Below, piece by piece: positions 17,632-26,054 of a stretch of 64,000 nucleotides of DNA. Location of the stretch: positions 1 through 64,000 of the forward strand of contig CAWEDK010000032.1 of assembly GCA_963807865.1 (NCBI GenBank), written 5' to 3'. The first letter of the stretch is position 1. Every line of letters begins with the position of its first letter. Source of the DNA: VAZQ01 sp963807865 (GTDB lineage Bacteria > Pseudomonadota > Alphaproteobacteria > Rhizobiales > Xanthobacteraceae). The notes beneath the pieces were generated by a model. It was given only the letters and a program-made list of their open reading frames with translations, made no database searches and had not been told where the DNA came from. The position numbers and the translations under genes were made by a program.

Positions 17632-18549
17632 ATGACCTTCTCTCCTCACAAGGACCCGGCCCCGGGTGACGCGCGGGCGGCTGACGCGATCGATCTCGTC
17701 GTAGTGCCGCGCAGCGTCGATCTCGGCCACCTGTCGGTCCGCCGCGCGCTTCCGCACGTCAAACGGCGCATGGTTGGCCCCTTCATCTTTTTCGACCACT
17801 TCGGGCCGGCGGAGTTCCGCGCGGGCGACGGCATCGACGTGCGCCCGCATCCGCATATCGGCCTTTCCACCGTGACCTTCCTCTACGACGGTGAAATCAT
17901 ACACCGCGACAGCCTGGGCAGCGACGTGCCAATCCGCCCCGGCGAGGTCAATTGGATGACCGCCGGCCGTGGCATCGTGCATTCCGAACGCACCGCGCCG
18001 GACCACCGCGCAGGCGGCGAGCGCCTGCACGGCCTGCAGCTATGGGTCGCCTTGCCGGCGGCGCACGAGGAGATCGAAGCGGGCTTCGCCCATCATGGTG
18101 CGGAAAGCCTCCCCAGCCTCGACGCGGAGGGCAAGTCCATCCGTTTGATCGCAGGCAATCTCTATGGGCTGAAGTCGCCGGTGCCGACACTCTCCGATAC
18201 CATCTTCGCCGACGCGCGGCTGGATGCAGGAGCCGTCCTGCCGATCGATGCGGACACCGAGGAACGTGCCGTCTACGTTGTCTCGGGCGAAATCGAAATC
18301 GCCGGCGACCGCTTCGAGGCAGGCCAACTCCTGATCCTGCATCCCGGCGATTCGATCAGCGTCACTGCGCCGGTCGACGCACGCATCGCGCTCGTCGGCG
18401 GCGCCGCGATGGATGGCCCGCGCCATATCTGGTGGAATTTCGTCTCGTCCCGCAAGGAGCGGATCGAGCAGGCCAAGGCCGACTGGAAATTGGGGCGCTT
18501 CGATAGCGTGCCGGGCGACGAGAAAGAATTCATCCCGCTACCGGATTGA
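17632..18549 (+). CDS. Pirin family protein
   Basis: 305 residues from ATG 17632, preceded by AAGGAG. The N-terminal cupin carries the metal-site signature HPHIGLSTVTFL (about residues 73-84). Further ligands lie in the GRGIVHSE segment, and the second cupin ends in GPRHIWWNFVSSRKERIEQA. Bacterial pirins are iron proteins, some with quercetin dioxygenase activity. Longer upstream extension in the same frame lacks a ribosome site and would overlap the divergent promoter. Confidence 0.85.
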   Translation: MTFSPHKDPAPGDARAADAIDLVVVPRSVDLGHLSVRRALPHVKRRMVGPFIFFDHFGPAEFRAGDGIDVRPHPHIGLSTVTFLYDGEIIHRDSLGSDVPIRPGEVNWMTAGRGIVHSERTAPDHRAGGERLHGLQLWVALPAAHEEIEAGFAHHGAESLPSLDAEGKSIRLIAGNLYGLKSPVPTLSDTIFADARLDAGAVLPIDADTEERAVYVVSGEIEIAGDRFEAGQLLILHPGDSISVTAPVDARIALVGGAAMDGPRHIWWNFVSSRKERIEQAKADWKLGRFDSVPGDEKEFIPLPD

Positions 18550-18603
18550 GTTCGATCGAAGCACCCAGTTTGGCTACCGCGTCGGACGGCGGCCGGCAGC
18601 CCG

Positions 18604-19053
18604 CTACAACAGCCGCCACGCGCGCAACTCTACGCGCCTCGCCTTGCGCTCCGCGGTGGCAACCGCGATGGTCTTGTTGAGCCAGGCGAGTTCGCCTGCA
18701 CCGGTCTCGAACCGCATGATGGTGCGGAAGAAGTAGCTTTCCGGGTCCACCTCTTCACCGCGCGCAAGCCGAACCATCACCTCGGGCGGACCGTGGCGGT
18801 AGCCTTGGCTCAGCACCTGGATGACCCCGCCACCCTGCTCCTTGATGGCGTAGCGGGCATCGAGTTCGAGCACGCCGTCGCTGCGCAATATCTGCCAGTC
18901 GGCGCCGCCGATGATTTCGCCCCGCATCTCCGGGCCTTCGAACGAGCCACTGCCGATGTAGACCACGCGGCGCTCGCCCAGGGGACCTGCGCCCAGCGAA
19001 ACAAGCTCGCCGACATCGGCGGCGAGGTTGAACAGGAATTCGAACTTGAGCAT
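18604..19053 (-). CDS. DUF3237 family protein
   Basis: 149 residues starting MLKFEFLFNLAADVGELVSLG. The segment GPLGERRVVYIGSGSFEGPEM, then RGEIIGGADWQILRSDGVLEL and FFRTIMRFETGAGELAWLNK, is the complete DUF3237 profile, a single beta-barrel domain of unknown chemistry often found near aromatic-degradation genes in Proteobacteria. The start is chosen at 19053 because upstream sequence in frame lacks family similarity. Confidence 0.8.
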   Translation of the reverse strand: MLKFEFLFNLAADVGELVSLGAGPLGERRVVYIGSGSFEGPEMRGEIIGGADWQILRSDGVLELDARYAIKEQGGGVIQVLSQGYRHGPPEVMVRLARGEEVDPESYFFRTIMRFETGAGELAWLNKTIAVATAERKARRVELRAWRLL

Positions 19054-19271
19054 GCAGGGGTCCTCGGCGATTCGCTGCGGCGTGGGCAATCCTCGTCGGA
19101 GCCCCTCCCGATGGCAACCGGTCCGGCGCACGGACATTTGCTTGTTGGCGCGTGGAGGAGCGTTGTGCGAGGCGACCCGCGGGCTTACGCTCGCCCAAAG
19201 GGTCGTGTCGGGCACGGGCATGTATCCCCGATCCTGCGCCGTTCCCGACGTATCGAGTGGAGAGACTTTCC

Positions 19272-19496
19272 ATGATCGCGAGACTGGTCATCGCGGCGAT
19301 CATCACCGCCGGAATGGCGCTGCCTGCCTCGGCGCTCAACTACTACGTTGTGCAAGAACTCAAGACGCAGAAGTGCAGCGTGCTGCCGAAGAAGCCGAAG
19401 AGCAAGAAGGTGGTGCTGGTCAAAGGCAGCGGCATCTACAAGAGCAGGGCGGAAGCCCGTACGGCCTTGCGGACATTTTCGGCCTGCAAGACCTGA
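19272..19496 (+). CDS. Small secreted protein
   Basis: 74 residues with a clear signal peptide (MIARLVIAAIITAGMALPASA, cleavage after ASA) and a short basic mature part with KTQKCSVLPKKPKSKKVVL and a second Cys near the end (FSACKT), which could form a disulfide. It resembles small periplasmic proteins common in Bradyrhizobium. Function unknown. Confidence 0.65.
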   Translation: MIARLVIAAIITAGMALPASALNYYVVQELKTQKCSVLPKKPKSKKVVLVKGSGIYKSRAEARTALRTFSACKT

Positions 19497-19558
19497 ACGG
19501 GCGGCGGCAGCGCCTCGGCGTGGAACGAATGCGGTGCCTTGGGAATGCGGCCGCAATC

Positions 19559-20047
19559 TCAGGGGGCGAGTTCGTTGCCCAGGAAGGCCGCCACGGTGCG
19601 GTCCTGCTGCAACTCGGCCAAATCATCCGCCGTGGGCAATTGCGGCTTGTCGCGCGTGGCATTGACCATGCAGAGAAATCCCAGCGGTTCGCCCCGGGTG
19701 GCGCGGAACTGGTGCCATGTCATGGGCGGTACCGTGACGAGGTCGTGGGTCTCGATCGGCCGAACCTCGTTGCCGACCAGGCAATGGCCCCGCCCGCGCA
19801 GGATCATGACCGCGTGCATATGTTCATGCCGCTCCAGCGTCGAAAACCCGTCCGCCCCCACCTCAAAATATCGCAGCTCGCCGTGCATGTCGGGGTCGGA
19901 GAACAGCGTCTGGCGGGTGATGGACTTGAACAGCGCCCGATCGTCCTCCTTATAAGGACGCTCCTCCACGCCATCCCACCGGTATTCCCGCGCTTTGCGA
20001 TGAACCGTTCGGCCATCGTCCATGGCAATGCCTGTCTTACTGTCCAT
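19559..20047 (-). CDS. Cupin-domain protein
   Basis: About 162 residues, starting MDSKTGIAMDDGRTVHRKA. The cupin motifs are TLERHEHMHAVMILRGRG (metal site H-x-H-x-H) and DLVTVPPMTWHQFRA (second His). The start overlaps the end of the RuBisCO-like gene by 11 bases, so the two form an operon and probably act in one pathway. Single-domain cupins of this size act as dioxygenases, isomerases or sugar-acid epimerases. Confidence 0.75.
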   Translation of the reverse strand: MDSKTGIAMDDGRTVHRKAREYRWDGVEERPYKEDDRALFKSITRQTLFSDPDMHGELRYFEVGADGFSTLERHEHMHAVMILRGRGHCLVGNEVRPIETHDLVTVPPMTWHQFRATRGEPLGFLCMVNATRDKPQLPTADDLAELQQDRTVAAFLGNELAP

Positions 20048-21140
20048 GCCCGTAACCGTGGACCTCGGCGACGAATTCCGCGGTCGCTTCGACCAGATGC
20101 TCGCGCGCTTCCAGCAGATTGCCACCGATCAGTAACATGACGTCGGCCCCATAGAATTCAAGCATCCCGGCCACGCGGTCGCGAGTCATGCCGCCGGCCG
20201 GGACCGGAATGCACGGGCGCAGTCCGGGACGATCCGCCAATGCAGCCCGCGCCAGCGCCCGGCAGGTCTCCTCCGAATAGCCGAACCGGCCGCCATGATT
20301 GGGGAAAACCACAGCATCCGCCCCCATAACGCGAAACAGCTTCCCCAGCAGACAGGGCGGCGCGATACGGGCCGCTCCCGCCATGCTCGGATGCGCGATG
20401 AAAGCCACGCCCGGATTGTCATTCACCAGGCGATGAAAATTGGCGAGCCCTGCCACCATGGGCGCAATCAGCACCGTGTCGATGCCCGCCTCAACAGCGC
20501 AGGCGATCTGCCGCTGCATGCTGGTCAGATCGCCTGAGAGGCTTGGCGCATACCGCGCCGGCACTCCGTCGCGTCCGACCGAGCCGAGGCTCTTCGCGAT
20601 CGCGTCAACCCGCTCGGCGAACGTCGAGTAGGCCTGATCGGCGAGCCCGTGATCGTCCTTGATATAGTCGACGCCGCCCCGCGCAAAACGAGCGGCGAGA
20701 TCGGCGAGGGCCGACGCCGGCAGACCCTGCGGTTTGAGCGCCGAGCAGGTCAGTGCACGAGCGCCCGCCCCGACTCGCTCACGCAAGCCATGCAAGCCAT
20801 GACGCGGACCTCCGAGCGAGGAAATCAGCGCGGCTGGCAGGTCAACGTCCCACAGGACGATATCGTCTTGCAGGGAGCTGTTGCCGAACAGCATGTTGAG
20901 CAATTGACCTGGATCATTATTGACGGTCGCCGTGGCCAATGAAATGGCGACTTCGAACAGGCCGGGCCCCGCCTCACGAACCGATTCCACCCGTCCAACG
21001 ATTTCCGCTCGGACGAAGTCGTCGGAGATCGCCGTCAGCGGCATTTCTACGCTTTGCTCGACCGCAAGCGCGCGGGCGCGCGCATCGATCGATCGCGCGT
21101 CGCATTGGATGCGATAGATGGCCTGTAAGCGCGAATGCAC
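20037..21140 (-). CDS. RuBisCO-like protein (form IV)
   Basis: About 367 residues from GTG 21140; a longer reading to 21188 would start inside a dispersed palindromic repeat and is rejected. N-terminal YRIQCDARSIDARARALAVEQS fits the RuBisCO large-subunit N domain. In the barrel, ALKPQGLPASALADLAARFARGG corresponds to the first catalytic-lysine loop, and GGVDYIKDDHGLADQ to the carbamylated Lys-x-x loop. True RuBisCO has K-D-D-E; here the Glu metal ligand is His. Enzymes of this family catalyse isomerisation or decarboxylation in methionine salvage or four-carbon sugar-acid pathways. The substrate here is unknown; the cupin partner supports a small sugar-acid route. Confidence 0.75.
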   Translation of the reverse strand: MHSRLQAIYRIQCDARSIDARARALAVEQSVEMPLTAISDDFVRAEIVGRVESVREAGPGLFEVAISLATATVNNDPGQLLNMLFGNSSLQDDIVLWDVDLPAALISSLGGPRHGLHGLRERVGAGARALTCSALKPQGLPASALADLAARFARGGVDYIKDDHGLADQAYSTFAERVDAIAKSLGSVGRDGVPARYAPSLSGDLTSMQRQIACAVEAGIDTVLIAPMVAGLANFHRLVNDNPGVAFIAHPSMAGAARIAPPCLLGKLFRVMGADAVVFPNHGGRFGYSEETCRALARAALADRPGLRPCIPVPAGGMTRDRVAGMLEFYGADVMLLIGGNLLEAREHLVEATAEFVAEVHGYGHGQ

Positions 21141-21168
21141 CGAATGTTCGACCGGCCGCGAGCGTCCC

Positions 21169-21220
21169 GATTCCGAAGTTCGCATCATTGCGCGGCCCCT
21201 CGCTCGCGAACTTCGGAATT
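21169..21220. repeat. Dispersed palindrome, GATTCCGAAGTTCGC family, copy 1
   Basis: GATTCCGAAGTTCGC at 21169-21183 and GCGAACTTCGGAATT at 21206-21220 form a near-perfect 14-base stem. The same arms occur at 42,821-42,874, and both copies are flanked by a GGCACTAG or GGACACTAG-like string. A REP-like element. Confidence 0.8.
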
Positions 21221-21337
21221 GAAGGACACTAGCAACTTATTGATCTCGTGGAGTTTGGATTTGACATTCTCTTTGCGAGCCCCCGGCTAGATGGGTAGCG
21301 AATGTCAAATCCACCCCACTAGGATTGCTGGGCCGTT

Positions 21338-21790
21338 CTAGTATCCAATCGCCTGGCGATCAAATGCGCCGAGCGCCGGCTTGGCGGGACGCCAGATCCG
21401 GCGACAAACAAGTTCGAAGCCGCAAATGGCGATCGCCAGCAGGCCGACCGCGGCGAGCCCAAGCAGGAATGCACTCGACAGCGCGACAAGCGTGAGACCT
21501 GCGAAACTCAAGACCAACAGCGGTCGCGGCCCGAGTCCGGTTCGGCCAGAACGGACCAGGGCCGGAACCGGCGGCAGGTAGAGTGCCTGGCGGGCAGCAA
21601 CGCGCTTACGATCGAGAACGAAGTTGTCGTTGGCAGCTTTGCACCAGGCTTGGGACTGTCGTTGAAACATCGCTTGATCGCCGCGATTGCATCCTGGCTG
21701 GCTTTGCGCACATCCGCGCCGGCGGAGAACGAGAACCATTTCGTCGCCAGATTAACCTGATTCGCGCGTGCGAGCGTCAAATCCGTCACG
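21338..21790 (-). CDS. Small membrane protein of unknown function, frameshifted
   Basis: Frame 1 gives TLARANQVNLATKWFSFSAG and KASQDAIAAIKRCFNDSPKPG. After one shift near 21,630 it continues ANDNFVLDRKRVAARQALYL, then two adjoining hydrophobic helices (LLVLSFAGLTLVALSSAFLL, LAAVGLLAIAICGFELVCR). One cytoplasmic domain with a C-terminal membrane hairpin is the likely topology. The family was not recognised. It lies just after the NUDIX gene on the same strand. Confidence 0.5.
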
Positions 21791-21808
21791 TCGGGCGCCT
21801 TCCTCCGG

Positions 21809-22289
21809 CTACCAGCGCTCCCCCGGCGGTATCCCGTCCAGCACCTCGACGATGCGCGCGCGCGTGGCCTGGGTCGTGCCGTCGGGCAGCGCGTCAGCCG
21901 CGAAGAAGCCATGCGCGACGATCTCGTGGTTGGGAGCCGGCGGCCTGACCTGCCGGAAATGGCGCACCACGAACAGCGCAACGTGGTCCCGGCGTGACGC
22001 GCGGCGATTGAAAAAGACGCCCTGCAGAACCGGCGGCGACGGTCAGTTCGATACAGCCCTCCTCCAGAAGTTCGCGCGCGAGGGCGTCGAGCAGCGTCTC
22101 GTCCGCCTCCACTCCTCCACCCGGCAGGTGCCAACCCGACACGTAGCTGTGCTTCACGAGAAATATCCGGCCTTGGCCGTCCACGACCATCGCCCGGACA
22201 CCAAGCGTCATGCCCCTCGCAAAGCGCCAATAGAAGTGCATGACGCGCCGGAGCACCGGTTCGAGTGCCTGGCGGGTTCGTTCGATCAA
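21809..22289 (-). CDS. NUDIX hydrolase, frameshifted
   Basis: Starts MIERTRQALEPVLRRVMHF at 22289. The Nudix box is visible as GGGVEADETLLDALARELLEE with a G for the usual helix end (G-x5-E-x7-RELxEE, residues about 64-85). One insertion near 22,035 breaks the frame. Afterwards GVFFNRRASRRDHVALFVV, then HEIVAHGFFA and ARIVEVLDGIPPGERW, complete the fold to a TAG at 21809-21811. It hydrolyses a nucleoside-diphosphate-linked compound; the substrate cannot be predicted. Confidence 0.75.
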
Positions 22290-22356
22290 ATCTGGCCTCG
22301 TAGGTGTGATGCAGAGACGGAATCAACAATAGCTTGTCAAAGCTGCGGAGTTCTTG

Positions 22357-22373
22357 TTTAGAATATCTCTAAA
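22357..22373 (+). promoter_or_regulatory. Iron-control element (ICE), Irr-type operator of mbfA
   Basis: TTTAGAATATCTCTAAA is a near-perfect palindrome of the ICE type bound by Irr in Bradyrhizobium and other Rhizobiales. It lies 33 bases before the TTG start of mbfA, at a core-promoter position suited to repression. In B. japonicum mbfA is a known Irr-repressed ICE gene, so sequence, position and downstream gene agree. Confidence 0.75.
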
Positions 22374-22405
22374 CTAGATGCTACACGCTGCCTGACGAGG
22401 CAGCA

Positions 22406-23359
22406 TTGAAACGCTTCAGCGATCTTAGCGAGCAGGAGGTCCTGGCGCTTGCCATTACCTCCGAGGACGAGGACAGCCGCATCTATCGCGGCTTCGCCAT
22501 GGGATTGCGCGACAAGTTTCCCGCCTCCGCCAAGGTCTTCGACGAGATGGCGGAGGAGGAGGTGCGCCACCGCACCATGCTGATCGACCTCTATCAGCGC
22601 AAGTTCGGCGACTATCTGCCGCTGATCCGGCGTCAGGACGTCAAGGGCTTCATCAAACACAAGCCCCTTTGGCTGGCGCCCATTTGGGCTCGAGGAAACC
22701 CGGAAATACGCCGAGCAGATGGAGTTCGAGGCCGAGCGCTTCTATCGCAAGGCGGCCGAATCGGCGCGCGACGCCTCGACCCGCAAGCTGCTGATGGACC
22801 TGGCCGAGATCGAGGCTCAGCACGAGAACCTCGCGCATAAGCTCGGCGCGCAGGTCAGCGCGACCGATCGCGTCGGCGAAGAGGAAATGGCGCGGCGGAT
22901 GTTCGTGCTGCAATACGTGCAGCCGGGTCTGGTCGGGCTGATGGACGGCTCGGTCTCGACGCTCGCCCCACTGTTCGCCGCCGCGTTTGCGACCCACAGC
23001 ACCTGGGAGACGTTCCTGGTGGGGTATGGCGGCGTCAGTCGGCGCCGGCATTTCCATGGCATTCGCCGAAGCGCTCTCCGATGACGGTTCGCTGACCGGG
23101 CGGGGCGCCCCGGTGATGCGCGGCACGGTGACCGGAATCATGACCACCCTGGGAGGCGTCGGCCATACCCTCCCCTACCTCATTCCCGGACTTCTGGACC
23201 GCAACCATTGTGGCGGTCGCGGTGGTAGCGGTCGAACTGGTGGCGATTTCGTATATTCGCCACCGCTACATGGACACGCCGTTCCTCGCTGCTGCTTTTC
23301 AGGTTGTGATCGGCGGCGTTCTAGTGTTTCTCGCGGGGATACTCATCGGCAGTTCGTGA
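22406..23359 (+). CDS. mbfA: Membrane-bound ferritin/iron exporter MbfA (frameshifted)
   Basis: About 318 residues from TTG 22406. The N-terminal ferritin-like di-iron domain reads KVFDEMAEEEVRHRTMLIDL, then after a shift near 22,690 EQMEFEAERFYRKAAESARD and LAEIEAQHENLAHKLG, which supply the Glu and ExxH ligands. The C-terminal VIT1/CCC1-like membrane domain reads YVQPGLVGLMDGSVSTLAPL, then SVGAGISMAFAEALSDDGSL, RGTVTGIMTTLGGVGHTLPY and a last helix QVVIGGVLVFLAGILIGSS. It exports iron using the ferritin domain as receiver, under Irr control via the ICE just upstream. Further shifts lie near 23,030 and 23,195. The stop at 23357-23359 directly abuts the next ATG. Confidence 0.85.
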
Positions 23360-24340
23360 ATGTCGACCTACGTTCTGGCGCATCTGTCGGACCCTCACCT
23401 CGGCCCCCTCCCCCGTCCACGTCTCGCCGAACTCGTCGGCAAGCGAGCGATCGGTTATCTCAACTGGTGGCGCAAGCGCGGCCGCATCCATCAAAGCGCG
23501 GTACTGCAGCGCATCGTCGCGGACCTCAAGTCCCAGGTCTATGACCACATCGCGGTGACCGGCGATCTCGTCAACATCTCCCTGCCGGGCGAATATGCCC
23601 CTGCGCTCGCCTGGATGGAATCGCTCGGCTCGCCTCACGACGTAACCCTCGTTCCCGGCAACCACGACGCCTATGTCTGGGCGGCAGCGCGGTTTCCGCA
23701 AACCCATTGGGGGCAGTACCTGCGTGGCGATGACGTCGGCGCATCAGCCGCGCCGGTTTTTCCGTTTCTGCGCCAGCGAGGTCCGCTCGCCCTGATCGGG
23801 CTGTCGAGCGCGGTGCCGACGGGGCCGCTGATGGCAAGCGGCCGGCTCGGCAATCAGCAACTCGTGCGCTGCGCGGAATTGCTCGATCACTGCCGCCGCG
23901 AGGACCTGTTCCGGGTGGTGCTGATCCATCACCCACCGGTGAGCAAGCGATCCCATCATCTGCGGCGGCTGGTCGACAGCGCTCCGTTTTGCGAAATGCT
24001 CGCCTGCCACGGCGCCGAGCTTGTCCTGCACGGGCATGCCCATACCCATCTGGTGAGCTACCTCGAAGGGCCGCAGCGCCGTGTGCCCGTGGTCGGCGTA
24101 CCGTCGGCCTCCGAGGCCCCGCCGGGGGAGCACGATGCGGCGGCCTACAATCTCTATCGGGTTGAGCGGAGTGGCGGGGATTGGCGCTGCGACGTGAGTT
24201 CGCGGGGCTTCTCACGGGACGGCGAGGGCGTCCGCGAATTGCGGCACCTATGCTGGCCGAATGTTAGGTCAGGGGTGAGTGCCTGGAAACAGGATCGCGG
24301 CGGCCACCAGAATGGCAAATCCGGCGAGCAAGCCGAATAG
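23360..24340 (+). CDS. Metallophosphoesterase (calcineurin-like)
   Basis: 326 residues, intact. The five motifs appear in order: LSDPHLG (Asp11, His13), VTGDLVN, VPGNHDAY, LIHHPPVS and LHGHAHTH. The start is immediately after the mbfA stop, so the genes are co-transcribed, perhaps also iron-regulated. Relatives are phosphodiesterases or lipid-A-type pyrophosphatases; the substrate is unknown. The last 70 bases overlap the convergent gene at 24,269-24,871, and the C-terminal tail past about residue 295 looks non-homologous. Confidence 0.85.
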   Translation: MSTYVLAHLSDPHLGPLPRPRLAELVGKRAIGYLNWWRKRGRIHQSAVLQRIVADLKSQVYDHIAVTGDLVNISLPGEYAPALAWMESLGSPHDVTLVPGNHDAYVWAAARFPQTHWGQYLRGDDVGASAAPVFPFLRQRGPLALIGLSSAVPTGPLMASGRLGNQQLVRCAELLDHCRREDLFRVVLIHHPPVSKRSHHLRRLVDSAPFCEMLACHGAELVLHGHAHTHLVSYLEGPQRRVPVVGVPSASEAPPGEHDAAAYNLYRVERSGGDWRCDVSSRGFSRDGEGVRELRHLCWPNVRSGVSAWKQDRGGHQNGKSGEQAE

Positions 24341-24871
24341 AAATGCCAGCACCGCACGCCACCGGCGGCGTAGCCGCTCGGATTTCGCCTCGCGCTTGAG
24401 ACTGCCTATCGCCGGAAGCGAGCCATCGGCCAACGCGCGCTCCCGTTCGACCAGCCGCTGGGCCAGATACATGGTCACGGCGTCGACCATCTCTGCCACA
24501 TTGCCGGTCTCGGCCAGCACCTTGCGGCCGTAGCGGGTATCCTGCAGGAACCGATAAGTCCGCTTGTCGCGCCCCATTGCGACGTGGGCGATTGGATCGA
24601 TCCACAACCGCGGCGTCTCGCCCCGGCTGATGCCGCGGTCGAAAAGATCAATTTCCGCCGGCAGTTCGTCGAAGACCGGATCCAACGCCTCGTTCAGCAA
24701 CTCAAGTCTCGCGACCTCGGCATCGTGCAGATCGACCACAACGCCGGTCCGTTCGGCTTGATCGATCCGCGCCTTGCGCATCGCATCTTTGAGCTGCCCG
24801 GATGAAGGCGGCGGCAACTCGGCCTCCGGCGGCCCCGCGATGACCTCGACCTTGCGTCTGCGACCCCACAT
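24269..24871 (-). CDS. Hypothetical protein with C-terminal membrane anchor
   Basis: 200 residues, intact. The N-terminal part is soluble and charged (KDAMRKARIDQAERTGVVVD, DEALDP-type acidic segment). The middle has FDRGISRGETPRLWIDPIAH and MGRDKRTYRFLQDTRYG, and a single helix at about 172-192 (AVLAFLFGLLAGFAILVAAA) is the anchor. This layout is a known Bradyrhizobiaceae hypothetical. Function unknown. Confidence 0.65.
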   Translation of the reverse strand: MWGRRRKVEVIAGPPEAELPPPSSGQLKDAMRKARIDQAERTGVVVDLHDAEVARLELLNEALDPVFDELPAEIDLFDRGISRGETPRLWIDPIAHVAMGRDKRTYRFLQDTRYGRKVLAETGNVAEMVDAVTMYLAQRLVERERALADGSLPAIGSLKREAKSERLRRRWRAVLAFLFGLLAGFAILVAAAILFPGTHP

Positions 24872-24965
24872 GGCCGGAACCTAGCAACCGGATACGGGCA
24901 GCGCAAAGAAGGCGCGACCGTTCGGGACAATTGCGCAGGCGCACGCCCGATCGCCTTCCGCCCCT

Positions 24966-25754
24966 TCACCCGCGCAATTCGATGCCAAAATGACTGGCCC
25001 AGCCGAGGCCTTCTTCGGTGCGGGCACGCGGGCGGTATTCACATCCCACCCATCCGGCATACCCGCTACGGTCGAGCATGTCGAAAATCACCGGATAGTT
25101 CACCTCGCCCTCGTCCGGCTCGTGCCGGGTCGGCACCGCAGCGATCTGGACGTGACCCACCCCCGGAAGATGCCGCTCGAACCGGCGGATCAGGTCGCCG
25201 CCGACGATCTGCACATGATAGAAATCGAACTGGATGCGGACATTCGGGCGGCCAACCTTGGCGATGATGTCGGCGGCGTGCTCGGGCCGGTTGAGGAAAT
25301 AGTCCGGCCGGTCACGCGGATTGATGGGCTCGATCAGCAGCGTGATGTTCTTCTCGGCCGCCAGATCGGCAGCACGCGCAAGATTGCGGACGAAAGTCAT
25401 CTCCGCCGCCGGTCGCTGCTCGGGCGGCACCCTGCCGGCGAGGCAATGGATTTGGCAACCGCCCAGGGCAACGATGTAGTCCAGTGCCTGCCGGAACAGC
25501 GCCGCGAATTCCGCCTCGCGGCCGGGGATTGCCGCCACGCCAAACTCGCCCGATGCCAACTGGCCGGGCGCGGTGTTGACGCCGAGGACGGTGAGGTTAT
25601 GCCGGTCGATCTCGGCCCGCAGGGCGGATGGTGCGTGGTCGTAGACGAATTGAAGCTCGACGGCACGAAACCCTGCCGCCGCGGCCGCGCCGAAGCGCTC
25701 AAGGAGCGGCCGCTCGGTAAAAAGATACCCAAGATTGGCCGCGAAGCGCGGCAT
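24966..25754 (-). CDS. Hydroxypyruvate isomerase / 2-oxo-tetronate isomerase family (Hyi/OtnI-like)
   Basis: 262 residues, intact. AP-endonuclease-2 type TIM barrel with metal and catalytic motifs LLIEPINPRDRPDYFL (Glu), IQFDFYHVQIVGGD (Asp/His), HVQIAAVPTRHEPDEGEVNY (His) and GWVGCEYRPRA (Glu). It interconverts hydroxypyruvate with tartronate semialdehyde, or 2-oxotetronate with 3-oxotetronate. The closeness of a RuBisCO-like protein and cupin (4 kb away) makes a four-carbon sugar-acid role worth considering, but they are separate units. Confidence 0.8.
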   Translation of the reverse strand: MPRFAANLGYLFTERPLLERFGAAAAAGFRAVELQFVYDHAPSALRAEIDRHNLTVLGVNTAPGQLASGEFGVAAIPGREAEFAALFRQALDYIVALGGCQIHCLAGRVPPEQRPAAEMTFVRNLARAADLAAEKNITLLIEPINPRDRPDYFLNRPEHAADIIAKVGRPNVRIQFDFYHVQIVGGDLIRRFERHLPGVGHVQIAAVPTRHEPDEGEVNYPVIFDMLDRSGYAGWVGCEYRPRARTEEGLGWASHFGIELRG

Positions 25755-25875
25755 GGCGTTCCTCCGTGGTTCCGCGTGGCCGACCCAGCAACCTCACGTC
25801 TCAGTCCGACGCGGGCAGAATAACGCTGCGCTCCGCAAGATGGGGAAATGGGATCGGAGAGTGGCAGATGGGGCC

Positions 25876-25912
25876 CAAAAAAGCGAAAACCCCGCTGGGG
25901 GGAAGCGGGGCT
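25876..25912 (-). terminator. Intrinsic terminator after the acyl-CoA dehydrogenase gene
   Basis: On the minus strand, CCCCGCT and AGCGGGG (plus-strand 25890-25896 and 25904-25910) form a 7-base GC stem, followed by TTTTCG and TTTTTT (plus-strand A runs at 25886-25889 and 25877-25882). It lies about 145 bases past the acyl-CoA dehydrogenase stop. A second, longer imperfect stem (AGACGATTGCC 25921-25931 with GGCAACCGTCT 25950-25960) precedes it. Confidence 0.7.
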
Positions 25913-26054
25913 CGCAAATCAGACGATTGCCGGGGTCGTTGGGGGGGGAGGCAACCGTCTCAGTAGTTAAGGTTATAGGCCCCGTCTGTTTCAAACGTGT
26001 TTCGTCGTCACGAAATGTGGTTTCACAGATTGTGTCAGAAGTTTGCAGACCCGC

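Noticed and set aside
20037..21140. True RuBisCO large subunit
   Set aside because: It is too short, the KDDE ligand set is changed, and no small subunit or phosphoribulokinase is near.
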